Shown here in pieces: positions 8,585 to 17,270 of a stretch of DNA of 64,000 bases. This DNA is from Rhodophyticola porphyridii (GTDB lineage Bacteria; Pseudomonadota; Alphaproteobacteria; Rhodobacterales; Rhodobacteraceae): NCBI RefSeq assembly GCF_003688285.1, contig NZ_RCNT01000004.1:124001-188000 (forward strand). The letters are read 5' to 3'. The stretch's first letter is position 1; each line of letters starts with the position of its first letter. Both the position numbers and the translations under genes were made by a program. The notes beneath the pieces were generated by a model. That model was not told the origin of the DNA, did no database searches, and was given only the letters and a program-made list of their open reading frames with translations.

Positions 8585-10020
8585 GTCACTCCCTGAATTG
8601 CTGTTCGCGCCTTGCGGTACCGGGCATGCCCGGCCCTGAAGGCGTCCGTGAAAGAGGCCTCGGGCGCGATGATGCGGGCGGTCGCGGGCGGCTCCGCGAT
8701 CTCCGCGCCGACGTCTTCGGCGGCCATCAGACCCAGAAGCGCCGCGCCATAAGCCGCGCCGAACTCCCCCGCGACGGGCAATGTCACCGGGCAGTCCAAC
8801 GCCGTGGCGATAGCTGCCAGCCAATAGTCCGACCGCGCCCCGCCGCCGGTGGCAATCAGCCCGTCGATCCGGGTGCCCGTGGCCGCCAGCGCGTCCCGGC
8901 AATCGCAGAAAGCAAAGGTGACGCCTTCCATCACGGCGCGCGCCGCCGCGGCCCGGTCGGTCGCGTGGGCAAGACCCAGAAAGGCACCACGGATCGCGGC
9001 ATCGTTGAGCGGTGTGCGCTCCCCCCCGAGATAGGGCAGAAAAAGCGTCTCCCCAGGCGCGCGCAGCGGGCCGAGAGAGGTGGCCAGCCGGGCCGCATCC
9101 TCCCCCACCAGCCCGGCATACCAGTTCAGCGCATCGGTAGCCGAGAGGATCACCCCCATCTGGTGCCACATATCGGGCAGCGCGTGGCAGAAGGTGTGAA
9201 CCGCCGTCTCAGGCGCGGGCGCGTAGGCGTCATTGGCCGCGAACAGGACACCGGAGGTGCCGAGGCTGACAAAGGCCTGCCCGGCCCGCACCACGCCCAT
9301 CCCCACGCCCGTCGCCGCATTGTCGCCGCCGCCGCCCGCGACGGGGATATCTGCGGGCATGCCGAGCCTCCCGGCAAGCGCCGGGCGCAGGTGCCCGGAC
9401 ACATCCGAGCCCTCGACAAGGCGCGGCAGTTGCCCGGCCGACAATCCGGTCGCCGCCAACAGGCTCTCGTCCCAGAGCCTGCGGCCTGTATCGAGCCAGC
9501 TTGTACCCGCCGCGTCGGACATTTCCGCTACATGCTCGCCCGTCAACCAGAGCCTGAGGTAGTCCTTTGGCAACAGGATCTTGGCGACGGAGGCGAAGAC
9601 ACGGGGCTCCGCATGCGCGACCCATCGCAGTTTGGGGGCGGTGAAGCCGGGAAACACGATGTTGCCGGTAACCGCGCGAAACTGCGGATCGGCATCCATC
9701 TCTGCAGCCTCCCCATGGGCGCGCGTGTCGTTCCACAAGATGCAGGGCCGCAGCACCGCATCGGCGGCATCCAGCAACACCGCACCATGCATCTGCCCCG
9801 ACAGGCCAATGCCGCGCAGGGCGGACAGGTCCCGCTCCGCCGCCAGTGCCGTCAGCACCGTTTCCGCCGCGCGGATCCACGCCGCCGGATCCTGTTCGGA
9901 CCAGCCCGGATGCGGCCGGGACACCGAAAGGGGGGCTGTCGCCTCGGCCAATAGGCGCCGCTCCCCATCGATCAGCACCGCTTTCAGACCGGTCGTGCCA
10001 AGATCGAGTCCCAGATACAT
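8581..10020 (-). CDS. xylB: Xylulokinase
   Basis: A 479-residue FGGY-family carbohydrate kinase that phosphorylates D-xylulose to D-xylulose 5-phosphate. The N-terminus [17 protein letters not shown] is the phosphate 1 motif; [13 protein letters not shown] and a later GGGARSDYW-type adenosine motif match xylulokinase. The start at 10020 has a ribosome binding site (GGCAGGG); a longer reading frame adds residues in the promoter region. It is first in the xylB-xylA operon, with 4-base coupling to xylA. Confidence 0.96.
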   Translation of the reverse strand: MYLGLDLGTTGLKAVLIDGERRLLAEATAPLSVSRPHPGWSEQDPAAWIRAAETVLTALAAERDLSALRGIGLSGQMHGAVLLDAADAVLRPCILWNDTRAHGEAAEMDADPQFRAVTGNIVFPGFTAPKLRWVAHAEPRVFASVAKILLPKDYLRLWLTGEHVAEMSDAAGTSWLDTGRRLWDESLLAATGLSAGQLPRLVEGSDVSGHLRPALAGRLGMPADIPVAGGGGDNAATGVGMGVVRAGQAFVSLGTSGVLFAANDAYAPAPETAVHTFCHALPDMWHQMGVILSATDALNWYAGLVGEDAARLATSLGPLRAPGETLFLPYLGGERTPLNDAAIRGAFLGLAHATDRAAAARAVMEGVTFAFCDCRDALAATGTRIDGLIATGGGARSDYWLAAIATALDCPVTLPVAGEFGAAYGAALLGLMAAEDVGAEIAEPPATARIIAPEASFTDAFRAGHARYRKARTAIQGVT

Positions 10021-10070
10021 GTCGCCCTGCCTTTCGCGTCTCGTCCGCGCATCCTGCAATCGGGCGTGGG

Positions 10071-10092
10071 ACCGGTCAATACAAACGTTTGT
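10071..10092. promoter_or_regulatory. LacI-type operator, copy 2, with divergent promoters
   Basis: The core ACAAACGTTTGT (10081-10092) is a perfect 12-base palindrome. Twenty-one bases starting at 10071 match the copy at 6161. Leftward, TTGACC follows as a -35 for xylB-xylA, with a weak CAGGAT 17 bases on. Rightward, TTGTAA (10089-10094) and TAGCCT (10112-10117), 17 bases apart, could drive the second GH31 gene. A repressor bound here would block both directions. Confidence 0.8.
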
Positions 10093-10153
10093 AATTCATC
10101 GCCGCTATGTCTAGCCTCCTCCCTGAGGCATCCTGCACAAAACGAGGTCCGGA

Positions 10154-12184
10154 ATGCAAAAGGTCTTCAGCCGGGATGGCGACCGCATCGTGGCGCGCCA
10201 TAATGGGGAAACGCTCTGGCTCGACCCGATCGGCCCGAATGGCATGCGTCTGCGGGCAACGAAAAACGCCCGGATCGACACCGGGCGTCCGGGCGCGCTG
10301 CTGGAGGCGTTGCCGGCCCATGACGCGGCGATCGACCTCACCGACGAGGCCGCGATCCTGACGAACGGGCGTCTGCGCGCCGAATTGCACCTCGTGCCGC
10401 GGGGGATGGGCCCCGCTGTTGAACTGCGCGTGAGCGATCTGGTCAGCGGCGCGCTTCTGCTGGAAGAGGAGATGCCCCATATCCTCTGGCCCGGCACACG
10501 CCACTACGCCGCCGAGGCCGGCGATCTCTGGGCCATCGAGACCCGGTTCGCCGCGCAGGACGGGGAACGGTTTCACGGCCTTGGCCAGCATCAGCACGGG
10601 CGCTTCGATCTCAAGGGCTGCGTTCTGGACCTGATGCAGAAGAACACCGAGATCACCATCCCCTTCCTGATGTCGTCGCGCGGCTATGGCCTCTTGTGGA
10701 ACGCCCCCGGTGTCGGGCGGGTGGAGCTTGCCGAAAATCGCACGAAATGGGTGATGGAGGCGACGAAACAGCTTGATTACATCGTGATCGCGGGCGCCGG
10801 ACCCGCCGATCTCCTGACCGAATACACCGGATTGACGGGGCGGCCGCCCGAGTTGCCGGACTGGGCGCTTGGGTTCTGGCAATGCAAGCTGCGCTATGAA
10901 ACCCAGGACGAGGTGCTGCGCGTGGCGCGCGGCTACAAGGCCCGCGGTCTGCCGCTTGACTGCATCGTCATCGACTTTTTTCACTGGACCAAGATGGGCG
11001 AATGGACGTTCCGCAGCGACGAATTTCCCGACCCCGCCGCCATGGTGGCCGAGTTGCGGGACATGGGCGTGGCGCCCATGGTTTCGGTCTGGCCGACGGT
11101 GAACGCCAATGCCCACACCTATGGGACATTCATGCAAAACGGCTGGCTGGTGGACAGTCGCCGCGGCGCGATGGACGGATCGATCTTCTACGATCGGGAG
11201 CCCGACGGGATGAATCCGCTGCGGTTCTACGATGCGACAAACCCGGAGGCGCGCGCCTTTCACTGGCAACATGTGCGGGAGGGGTACGCGCGGCACGGCA
11301 TTCATGCGTTCTGGCTCGATGCGAATGAGCCCGAGATGTATCCGATGCATCCCGACAATCTGCGCTTTCATCTGGGGGACGGGCGTGATGTGGCCAATAT
11401 CTATCCGTTCCTGCATCAGCAGGGATATGCCGAGGCCTTCGCCGCCGATGGCCTGACTGACGGGCTCATGTTGTCGCGCTCCGCATGGGCCGGGTCGCAG
11501 CGGTTTCCGCTGGTGGTATGGTCCGGTGACGTCAGATCGAGCTTTGCCGATCTGGCACGGCAACTGACCGCCGGGCTGAACATGGCGTTTTCGGGGATCA
11601 GCTGGTGGACCACGGATATCGGTGGCTTCAAGGGCGGCGATATCGGCGATGCCGGGTTTCGCGAATTGCTGATCCGCTGGTTTCAGTGGGGAGCTTTCTG
11701 CCCGGTCTTCCGGTTGCACGGTTTCCGGCAGGATGCGGCGCGTGACCCGCGGTTCGGGCATGAATTCAGCTTTGGCGGGGCCGATAACGAGATCTGGAGC
11801 TTCGGCGCGGAGGTGGAGAGCATCCTGACCCGCTATCTGCATCTGCGCGCCGGGCTCAAACCCTATCTTCGAAACCAGATGGCCGTCGCGGCAGACCGGG
11901 GAATACCACCGATGCGGCCCCTCTTGGTGGATTTCCCCGCGGATCCCGTCGCCGCAGCGATTGCCGATAGCTATATGCTTGGTCCCGACCTTCTGGTGGC
12001 GCCAGTTCTTACCGCCGGGGCTGAGACCCGCCAGGTCTATCTGCCGGACGGAACCGACTGGGTCTGCATGTGGACCGGCACCCGGCACGCCGGTGGCCAG
12101 CGGATCGAGGCCCCCTGCCCACTTGAGCGGATCCCCGTCTACCGACCCACGGGGGCCGAGATGGCGGGGTTCGGGACCTCCTGA
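10154..12184 (+). CDS. GH31 glycoside hydrolase (alpha-xylosidase/alpha-glucosidase type), copy 2
   Basis: A 676-residue family 31 glycosidase, a clear paralogue of the enzyme at 2950-5031. It shares ALGFWQCKLRY, a nucleophile region HAFWLDANEPE, an acid/base-type WSGDV and WWTTDIGGF. No signal peptide is seen. It is transcribed rightward from the LacI-type operator region, opposite to xylB. Having two GH31 enzymes under one regulator suggests two related alpha-linked substrates or a stepwise breakdown. The final residues run past the family's usual C-terminal beta domain without truncation. Confidence 0.92.
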   Translation: MQKVFSRDGDRIVARHNGETLWLDPIGPNGMRLRATKNARIDTGRPGALLEALPAHDAAIDLTDEAAILTNGRLRAELHLVPRGMGPAVELRVSDLVSGALLLEEEMPHILWPGTRHYAAEAGDLWAIETRFAAQDGERFHGLGQHQHGRFDLKGCVLDLMQKNTEITIPFLMSSRGYGLLWNAPGVGRVELAENRTKWVMEATKQLDYIVIAGAGPADLLTEYTGLTGRPPELPDWALGFWQCKLRYETQDEVLRVARGYKARGLPLDCIVIDFFHWTKMGEWTFRSDEFPDPAAMVAELRDMGVAPMVSVWPTVNANAHTYGTFMQNGWLVDSRRGAMDGSIFYDREPDGMNPLRFYDATNPEARAFHWQHVREGYARHGIHAFWLDANEPEMYPMHPDNLRFHLGDGRDVANIYPFLHQQGYAEAFAADGLTDGLMLSRSAWAGSQRFPLVVWSGDVRSSFADLARQLTAGLNMAFSGISWWTTDIGGFKGGDIGDAGFRELLIRWFQWGAFCPVFRLHGFRQDAARDPRFGHEFSFGGADNEIWSFGAEVESILTRYLHLRAGLKPYLRNQMAVAADRGIPPMRPLLVDFPADPVAAAIADSYMLGPDLLVAPVLTAGAETRQVYLPDGTDWVCMWTGTRHAGGQRIEAPCPLERIPVYRPTGAEMAGFGTS

Positions 12185-12445
12185 CCGGAGGGCGCCAGAA
12201 CCGAGCTGCGGCCGGACAGCACCCGGATCGCTCTCCCGTGGCCTCCGCCTTCCCGGTGGGCGCATCAGGCCAGCAACGCCCGGCAAGCATAGCAGGTGTT
12301 CGACCAGGAAACAGGCAGCGCCGGGCAGTTCTTGTGCTTTCAGGGCGGTTGACAGCATTTGAACAGGATTGAGATGCGTTGAGACTTATCAACAGCCGGT
12401 CGCGACATATATTGCACTGCAGCGTCGATGTTTCAGGAGCAGATC

Positions 12446-12661
12446 ATGTTGAGCAAACCGTTCATGACCACGCAGGAGATCGCGAAGCTTCTGAAAGTCC
12501 GGGAGCAGACGGTGCGAAGCTGGATTCACCTGCGGGATCTGCGTGCCGTGAAGCTTGGCCGGGAATTCCGTGTCGCCGTGAAAGACCTTGAGGCGTTCGT
12601 GAACGCGCATGCAACGCGCCCGCCGAGCTGGACCGACGGCACCGGGCCCCGGATGTCATGA
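12446..12661 (+). CDS. Small helix-turn-helix protein, excisionase-type (HTH_17)
   Basis: A 71-residue DNA-binding protein: MTTQEIAKLLKVREQTVRSWI, then a wing with RAVKLGREFRV and VKDLEAF. This is the MerR-like/excisionase fold found in small regulators. The start at 12446 follows AGGAGCAGATC, a good ribosome binding site; an ATG at 12428 is also in frame. Its stop overlaps the start of the cation ATPase (ATGA), so the two are coupled. It may regulate the ATPase, but this is inference. A possible promoter (TTATCA, 16 bases, TATATT) lies around 12387-12414, next to the inverted repeat GTTGA/TCAAC at 12378-12393. Confidence 0.8.
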   Translation: MLSKPFMTTQEIAKLLKVREQTVRSWIHLRDLRAVKLGREFRVAVKDLEAFVNAHATRPPSWTDGTGPRMS

Positions 12662-15456
12662 CGGAGCATCCCGCGCGTATCGCCGCCGACGCCTCCCCGG
12701 TCGAAAGCCACCCCGCCCCCGCGCCTACGGCCTGGCACAGCAGACCGGTCGAAAGGGTGCAGGGCGAGATGAAAACCGGGTCTGCGGGCCTGTCCGTGGC
12801 GGAGGCTGCGGACAGGCTGGAGAGCCACGGCCCCAACAGACTGCCCGAGTCCGCACAGGCCGGCCCAATTGCGCGGTTTTTGCGTCAGTTCCGTAACCTG
12901 CTGATCTATGTCCTGCTTGCCGCGGCGGCAGTGACGGCGGCGCTTGGCCACCTTGTCGATACCGGCGTCATCCTGGCCGTGGTTCTGGTCAACGCAGTGA
13001 TCGGCTATGTGCAGGAAGGCCGGGCCGAGCGGGCGCTGTCGGCGATCCGCGACATGCTCGCACCCGAGGCCCGGGCGCTGCGGGGCGGCCGCAGGGTTTC
13101 GGTTCCGGCGGAACAGCTCGTACCGGGCGATATGGTGCTGCTGGAACCGGGCGACAGGGTGCCGGCCGATCTGAGAATCACCGCCGCCTACGGGCTGCGG
13201 ATACAGGAAGCGGTGCTGACCGGCGAATCCGTCGCGGTGGAAAAGGCGCCCGACCCCGTCGCCGAGGATGCGACGCTTGGCGATCGGCGGTCGATGGCCT
13301 TCAGCGGGGCGCTGGTCGCCGCGGGCGGCGGCCGGGGCATCGTCGTCGCGACCGGCGCGGAAACCGAGATCGGGCGGATCAGCGGTCTGCTCGAAACAGT
13401 CGAAACCACATCCACCCCGCTTCTGAGGCAGATGGAGGGGTTCGCGCGCACCGTCACCTTCGCAATCCTCGTCGTGGCCGCGCTGATCCTCGTCTTCGGG
13501 TATTTCGTGAGCGGGATGAGCTTCAGCGACATCTTCATGGCGGTGGTGGGCCTGTCGGTCGCGGCGATCCCCGAAGGGCTGCCCGCGATCCTGACGGTGA
13601 CACTGGCCATCGGGGTGCAGGGCATGGCCGAGCGCCGCGCCATCGTCCGCCGCCTGCCCGCCATCGAGGCTTTGGGTTCGGTCTCGGTCATCTGCTCGGA
13701 CAAGACCGGCACCTTGACCAAGAACGAGATGACCGTCGCCTCGGTGGTCACGGCGCGGCGGATGTATCAGGTCACCGGCGCGGGCTATGCGCCTCATGGC
13801 GGGATCACCTTCGAGGGGCGCGATGTGGATGTCTCCGCCCATCCGCTTCTGTCCGATCTGGCCCGGGGCGCGATCCTGTGCAATGACGCCGAAGTCAGCG
13901 AAAGCGACGGGATCTGGTCGGCCAATGGCGACCCGATGGAGGGCGCGCTCGTCACCTTCGGGTGGAAGGCCGGGCAGGATCCGGATGCGCTCCGCCAGTC
14001 GAACCCGCAAACCGATGCGATCCCCTTCGACGCACGCCATCGCTTCATGGCATCCCTGCATCACGACCACGAGGGCGGCGCCGCGATCCACGTCAAGGGC
14101 GCACCGGAACGCATCATCGCCATGTGCGCCACCCAGCATGGCGAAGAGGATGGCGGCCAGCCGCTCGATGCGGCCTATTGGCATGCCCGCGCGCATGAGA
14201 TCGCAGCAGAGGGGCAGCGGGTTCTGGCCATCGCCACCCAATCCGCCAACCCCGAAAAGCAGACGCTGAGCTTCGACGATGTAGATGGCGACCTGACGCT
14301 TCTGGGGCTCGTCGGGCTGATCGACCCGCCGCGAGACGAAGCGGTGGCCGCGGTCGCCGAATGCCGTGCCGCCGGTATTCGTGTGAAAATGATCACCGGC
14401 GATCATGCCGGTACCGCGCTTGCCATCGCCCGCAGGCTGGGACTTGAAAACAGCGACGAGGTCCTGACCGGCGGCGAGATCGACGGGCTGGATACCGACG
14501 CTCTGCGCACCGCCGCCGAACGCGTCGATGTCTTCGCGCGGACCAGCCCCGAGCACAAGTTGCGGCTGGTCGAGGCGCTTCAGGCGGGCGGCGCCGCGGT
14601 TGCGATGACGGGCGATGGCGTGAACGACGCACCCGCGCTGAAGCGGGCGGATATCGGTGTGGCCATGGGACGGACCGGAACCGAAGCCGCAAAGGAAGCG
14701 GCCGAGATCGTGCTGGCCGACGACAATTTCGCCACCATCGCGGCGGCCGTGCGCGCGGGGCGCACCGTCTACGACAACCTGAAGAAGGCCATCGTCTTCC
14801 TGCTGCCGGTCAACGGCGGCGAGGCGCTGGCCCTGATCCTTGCGCTGCTGCTTGGGCTGACGCTGCCGATCACGCCGGTCCAGATCCTCTGGGTCAATAT
14901 GGTCAGCTCCGTGGTTCTTGCCATGGCGCTGGCCTTCGAGGGGGCGGAGCCAGACATCATGCGCCGCCCGCCGCGCCCCGCAGACGAGCCGATCCTGTCG
15001 CGCTTCGTGCTCTGGCGGGTCGGCTTCGTGTCGCTTCTGTTCTGCGCCGGCATCTTCGGCATGTTCACCCTCGCCCAGTCGCGCGGCGCAACCCTTGAAG
15101 AAGCTCGCACGATCGCCGTCAACACGCTGGTGGTGATGGAGATCTTCTATCTGTTCTCGGTGCGGTTCCTGAACACCACATCCCTGTCGATCCGGGCGAT
15201 CCTGGGCACGCGCCCCGTTCTGATCGCGATCGTGGCGGTGACGGCGCTGCAATTCGCCTTCACCTATGCGCCCTTCATGGAGGCGTTTTTCGACACCCGC
15301 CCGCTGAGCCTCAGCCAGGGGCTCATGGTCGTTGCGGTTGGCCCGGTTCTCCTTCTGGTGCTGGAAATCGAGAAGCGCGCCCTGAAGGCATGGCGGGCGA
15401 GACAGCGCCCTCCGGCACCGGGCGCGCGGGCGTCATCCCCACCTCGGCGGACATGA
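12658..15456 (+). CDS. P2-type cation-transporting ATPase
   Basis: A 932-residue P-type ATPase in the inner membrane. It has the actuator TGES motif near residue 188, PEGLP in transmembrane helix 4, the phosphorylation motif DKTGTLT with Asp348, and the hinge GDGVND near residue 652. PEGLP instead of CPC/CPx places it in the P2 (Ca2+/Na+/K+-like) group rather than heavy-metal P1B. About ten membrane segments are visible. The first 45 or so residues are a low-complexity, Pro/Ala-rich extension. It is coupled by 4 bases to the small HTH gene upstream. The transported ion is not determinable from sequence alone. Confidence 0.92.
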   Translation: MTEHPARIAADASPVESHPAPAPTAWHSRPVERVQGEMKTGSAGLSVAEAADRLESHGPNRLPESAQAGPIARFLRQFRNLLIYVLLAAAAVTAALGHLVDTGVILAVVLVNAVIGYVQEGRAERALSAIRDMLAPEARALRGGRRVSVPAEQLVPGDMVLLEPGDRVPADLRITAAYGLRIQEAVLTGESVAVEKAPDPVAEDATLGDRRSMAFSGALVAAGGGRGIVVATGAETEIGRISGLLETVETTSTPLLRQMEGFARTVTFAILVVAALILVFGYFVSGMSFSDIFMAVVGLSVAAIPEGLPAILTVTLAIGVQGMAERRAIVRRLPAIEALGSVSVICSDKTGTLTKNEMTVASVVTARRMYQVTGAGYAPHGGITFEGRDVDVSAHPLLSDLARGAILCNDAEVSESDGIWSANGDPMEGALVTFGWKAGQDPDALRQSNPQTDAIPFDARHRFMASLHHDHEGGAAIHVKGAPERIIAMCATQHGEEDGGQPLDAAYWHARAHEIAAEGQRVLAIATQSANPEKQTLSFDDVDGDLTLLGLVGLIDPPRDEAVAAVAECRAAGIRVKMITGDHAGTALAIARRLGLENSDEVLTGGEIDGLDTDALRTAAERVDVFARTSPEHKLRLVEALQAGGAAVAMTGDGVNDAPALKRADIGVAMGRTGTEAAKEAAEIVLADDNFATIAAAVRAGRTVYDNLKKAIVFLLPVNGGEALALILALLLGLTLPITPVQILWVNMVSSVVLAMALAFEGAEPDIMRRPPRPADEPILSRFVLWRVGFVSLLFCAGIFGMFTLAQSRGATLEEARTIAVNTLVVMEIFYLFSVRFLNTTSLSIRAILGTRPVLIAIVAVTALQFAFTYAPFMEAFFDTRPLSLSQGLMVVAVGPVLLLVLEIEKRALKAWRARQRPPAPGARASSPPRRT

Positions 15457-15692
15457 AGAACGCCGCATCTGAGCCGCCTGCCCCACGGAGCCGGAGCGCG
15501 GAAATCTGGCAGGGGATCTGACCCCGTGATCACGGTAGGTATTGGCGGATTTGCCGCCCTTGCCCGTGGCCGCCGGCATGCAGGATCTCGGCCTCGCCCC
15601 CCCGCAATTTCAGCCCTACCCGAATGCGACAATAGGATCCCCCTGCCCCGCCGCAACACCGGATGACAAACACTGCAGGCCGTGTATGGTGG

Positions 15693-15779
15693 GCCACGAG
15701 ACACAGGGGCGTCTGCCGTTTGGCGGGCTGAGAAGAACCCTTTGAACCTGAACCAGATCATGCTGGCGGAGGGAGTGGC
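15693..15779 (+). ncRNA. TPP riboswitch (THI element)
   Basis: The conserved thiamin pyrophosphate aptamer is present: ACACAGGGG at 15701, CTGAGA near 15728, ACCCTTTGAACCTGA and a closing GGGAG. The P1 stem pairs GCCAC (15693-15697) with GTGGC (15775-15779). It lies 64 bases upstream of the thiM start codon, in the 5' leader of the thiamin salvage operon, and would lower expression when TPP is plentiful. Confidence 0.95.
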
Positions 15780-15818
15780 TCGGCGCTTCAACGGGCTCAT
15801 TTCCCGCTTCGAGTCGCC

Positions 15819-15841
15819 TGGCCTCCGCCCAAAGGAGGCCA
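15819..15841 (+). promoter_or_regulatory. Shine-Dalgarno-sequestering hairpin of the TPP riboswitch
   Basis: TGGCCTCC (15819-15826) pairs perfectly with GGAGGCCA (15834-15841) around a 7-base loop. The right arm contains the AAAGGAGG ribosome binding site of thiM, whose GTG start is at 15844. This is the likely expression platform: ligand binding would favour the hairpin and block translation. Confidence 0.8.
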
Positions 15842-15843
15842 TA

Positions 15844-16638
15844 GTGACCACATCTCCCGCAGACGCTTTCGCCGCGACACGTGCGGCCACGCCACTCGTC
15901 CACTGCATCACAAATTACGTGGCGATGAATGTCGCCGCCAACACGCTGCTTGCGGCGGGCGCGTCGCCGGCGATGCTGCATGCGGCCGAGGAAGCCGGCG
16001 AGTTCGCGGCGATGGCAGATGCGCTCACGATCAATATCGGAACGCTCTCGCCGTCATGGGTGGAGGGCATGGTCGCCGCGATCGACGGGGCGCAGAGGGC
16101 AGGACGCCCCTGGGTTCTCGACCCCGTGGCGCTTCAGGCCAGCGCGTACCGGCGGGACGCGGCCATGCGGTTGATGGATCTTTCGCCGACGATCCTGCGC
16201 GGCAACGCCTCGGAGATCCTTGCAGTAGCGGGCGACAGCGGCGCCGGGCGCGGCGCCGACACGACCGACAGCGTGGCCGCCGCGGAAAGCGGTGCCCGGA
16301 GGCTTGCGGTCGAACGCCACTGCGTGGTCGCGGTGACCGGTGCCGTGGACTTCGTAACCGATGGCTCCCGCGCCGTGAGGATCACCGGCGGATCGACATT
16401 GATGCCGCGGGTGACCGCACTTGGCTGTGCCCTGAGCTGTCTCGTCGGGGCCTTCGCCGCCGCCGTGCCCGACCCGTTCGATGCGACCGTTGGCGCCCTG
16501 GCCAGTTTTGCCACCGCGGGAGAGATCGCCGCAGAAAAGGCCGAAGGGCCGGGATCCTTCGGCTGGCGGTTTCTTGATGCGCTGGCAGCGCTGGACGCGG
16601 CGGCCTTCCACGGGCGCACCCGGGTGACGCCCGCATGA
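15844..16638 (+). CDS. thiM: Hydroxyethylthiazole kinase
   Basis: A 264-residue kinase that phosphorylates hydroxyethylthiazole (THZ) for thiamin salvage. It begins TTSPADAFAATRAATPLVHCITNYVAMN, the classic ThiM N-terminus, and has NASEI and a C-terminal TALGCALS with the catalytic Cys region. The GTG at 15844 was chosen because AAAGGAGG lies 5 bases upstream; a longer reading from 15682 would run through the riboswitch. Its stop overlaps thiE by 4 bases. Confidence 0.96.
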   Translation: MTTSPADAFAATRAATPLVHCITNYVAMNVAANTLLAAGASPAMLHAAEEAGEFAAMADALTINIGTLSPSWVEGMVAAIDGAQRAGRPWVLDPVALQASAYRRDAAMRLMDLSPTILRGNASEILAVAGDSGAGRGADTTDSVAAAESGARRLAVERHCVVAVTGAVDFVTDGSRAVRITGGSTLMPRVTALGCALSCLVGAFAAAVPDPFDATVGALASFATAGEIAAEKAEGPGSFGWRFLDALAALDAAAFHGRTRVTPA

Positions 16639-17270
16639 CCCGGTTCGACCTGTCGCTCTATCTCGTGCTGGACCCGACGCTTTGCGGCCCGCGCGGGATG
16701 GTGGAAACGGCGCAAGCCGCCGTCGCCGGCGGTGCAACGATGGTTCAGTTGCGCCACAAGACGGCATCGACGGCGGAGCGCACCGCCCTTGGCCGGGCCC
16801 TGAAGTCCGCGCTTGCGGGCACCGGCGCGGCGCTGATCGTCAATGACGATATCGAGGCCGCGCGCGCCTGCGATGCGGACGGGCTCCATGTGGGGCAGGA
16901 CGACATGCCGGTGGCCGACGCCCGCGCCCGGATCGGCCCCGACCTGATCCTGGGCCTGTCGGTCGAAACCGTCGACGCCGCCCGCGCCGCCGACCCCGCC
17001 CTTGTGACCTATGTGGGCGCGGGGCCCGTCTTCGCCACCGCAACCAAGCCGGATCACAAGCCGCCCATCGGCTTCGACGGCCTGGCACGGCTGGTTGCCG
17101 CCGCACCGGTTCCGACCGTCGCCATCGGCGGTCTGAACGGCCGGCACGCCGCCGGTATCACCGCCGCGGGTGCCGCAGGAATGGCGGTCGTATCCGCCAT
17201 CTGCGGCACCCGCGATCCGGGAAAAGCGGCGCATTCCATCGCATTGGCACTCAAGGAGGCCCATCAATGA
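16635..17270 (+). CDS. thiE: Thiamin-phosphate synthase
   Basis: A 211-residue TIM-barrel enzyme that joins HMP-PP and THZ-P to make thiamin phosphate. It shows VQLRHK near residue 37-42, LIVNDDIEAA, GLHVGQDDMP with substrate-contacting residues, YVGAGPVFATATKP and a closing AIGGLN. Size is standard. It overlaps thiM and thiD by 4 bases on each side, so the three are translated together. Confidence 0.96.
   Translation: MTRFDLSLYLVLDPTLCGPRGMVETAQAAVAGGATMVQLRHKTASTAERTALGRALKSALAGTGAALIVNDDIEAARACDADGLHVGQDDMPVADARARIGPDLILGLSVETVDAARAADPALVTYVGAGPVFATATKPDHKPPIGFDGLARLVAAAPVPTVAIGGLNGRHAAGITAAGAAGMAVVSAICGTRDPGKAAHSIALALKEAHQ

Noticed and set aside
10076-12358. 760-residue minus-strand frame opposite the second GH31 gene
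   Set aside because: Antisense shadow of a well-supported enzyme.
12526-15252. 908-residue minus-strand frame opposite the cation ATPase
   Set aside because: The plus strand has TGES, DKTGTLT and GDGVND in order; the antisense frame consists of His/Arg/Asp-rich repeats with no family match.
15682-15843. N-terminal extension of thiM from an ATG at 15682
   Set aside because: It would be translated from the TPP riboswitch; the GTG at 15844 has AAAGGAGG and gives the normal ThiM start.
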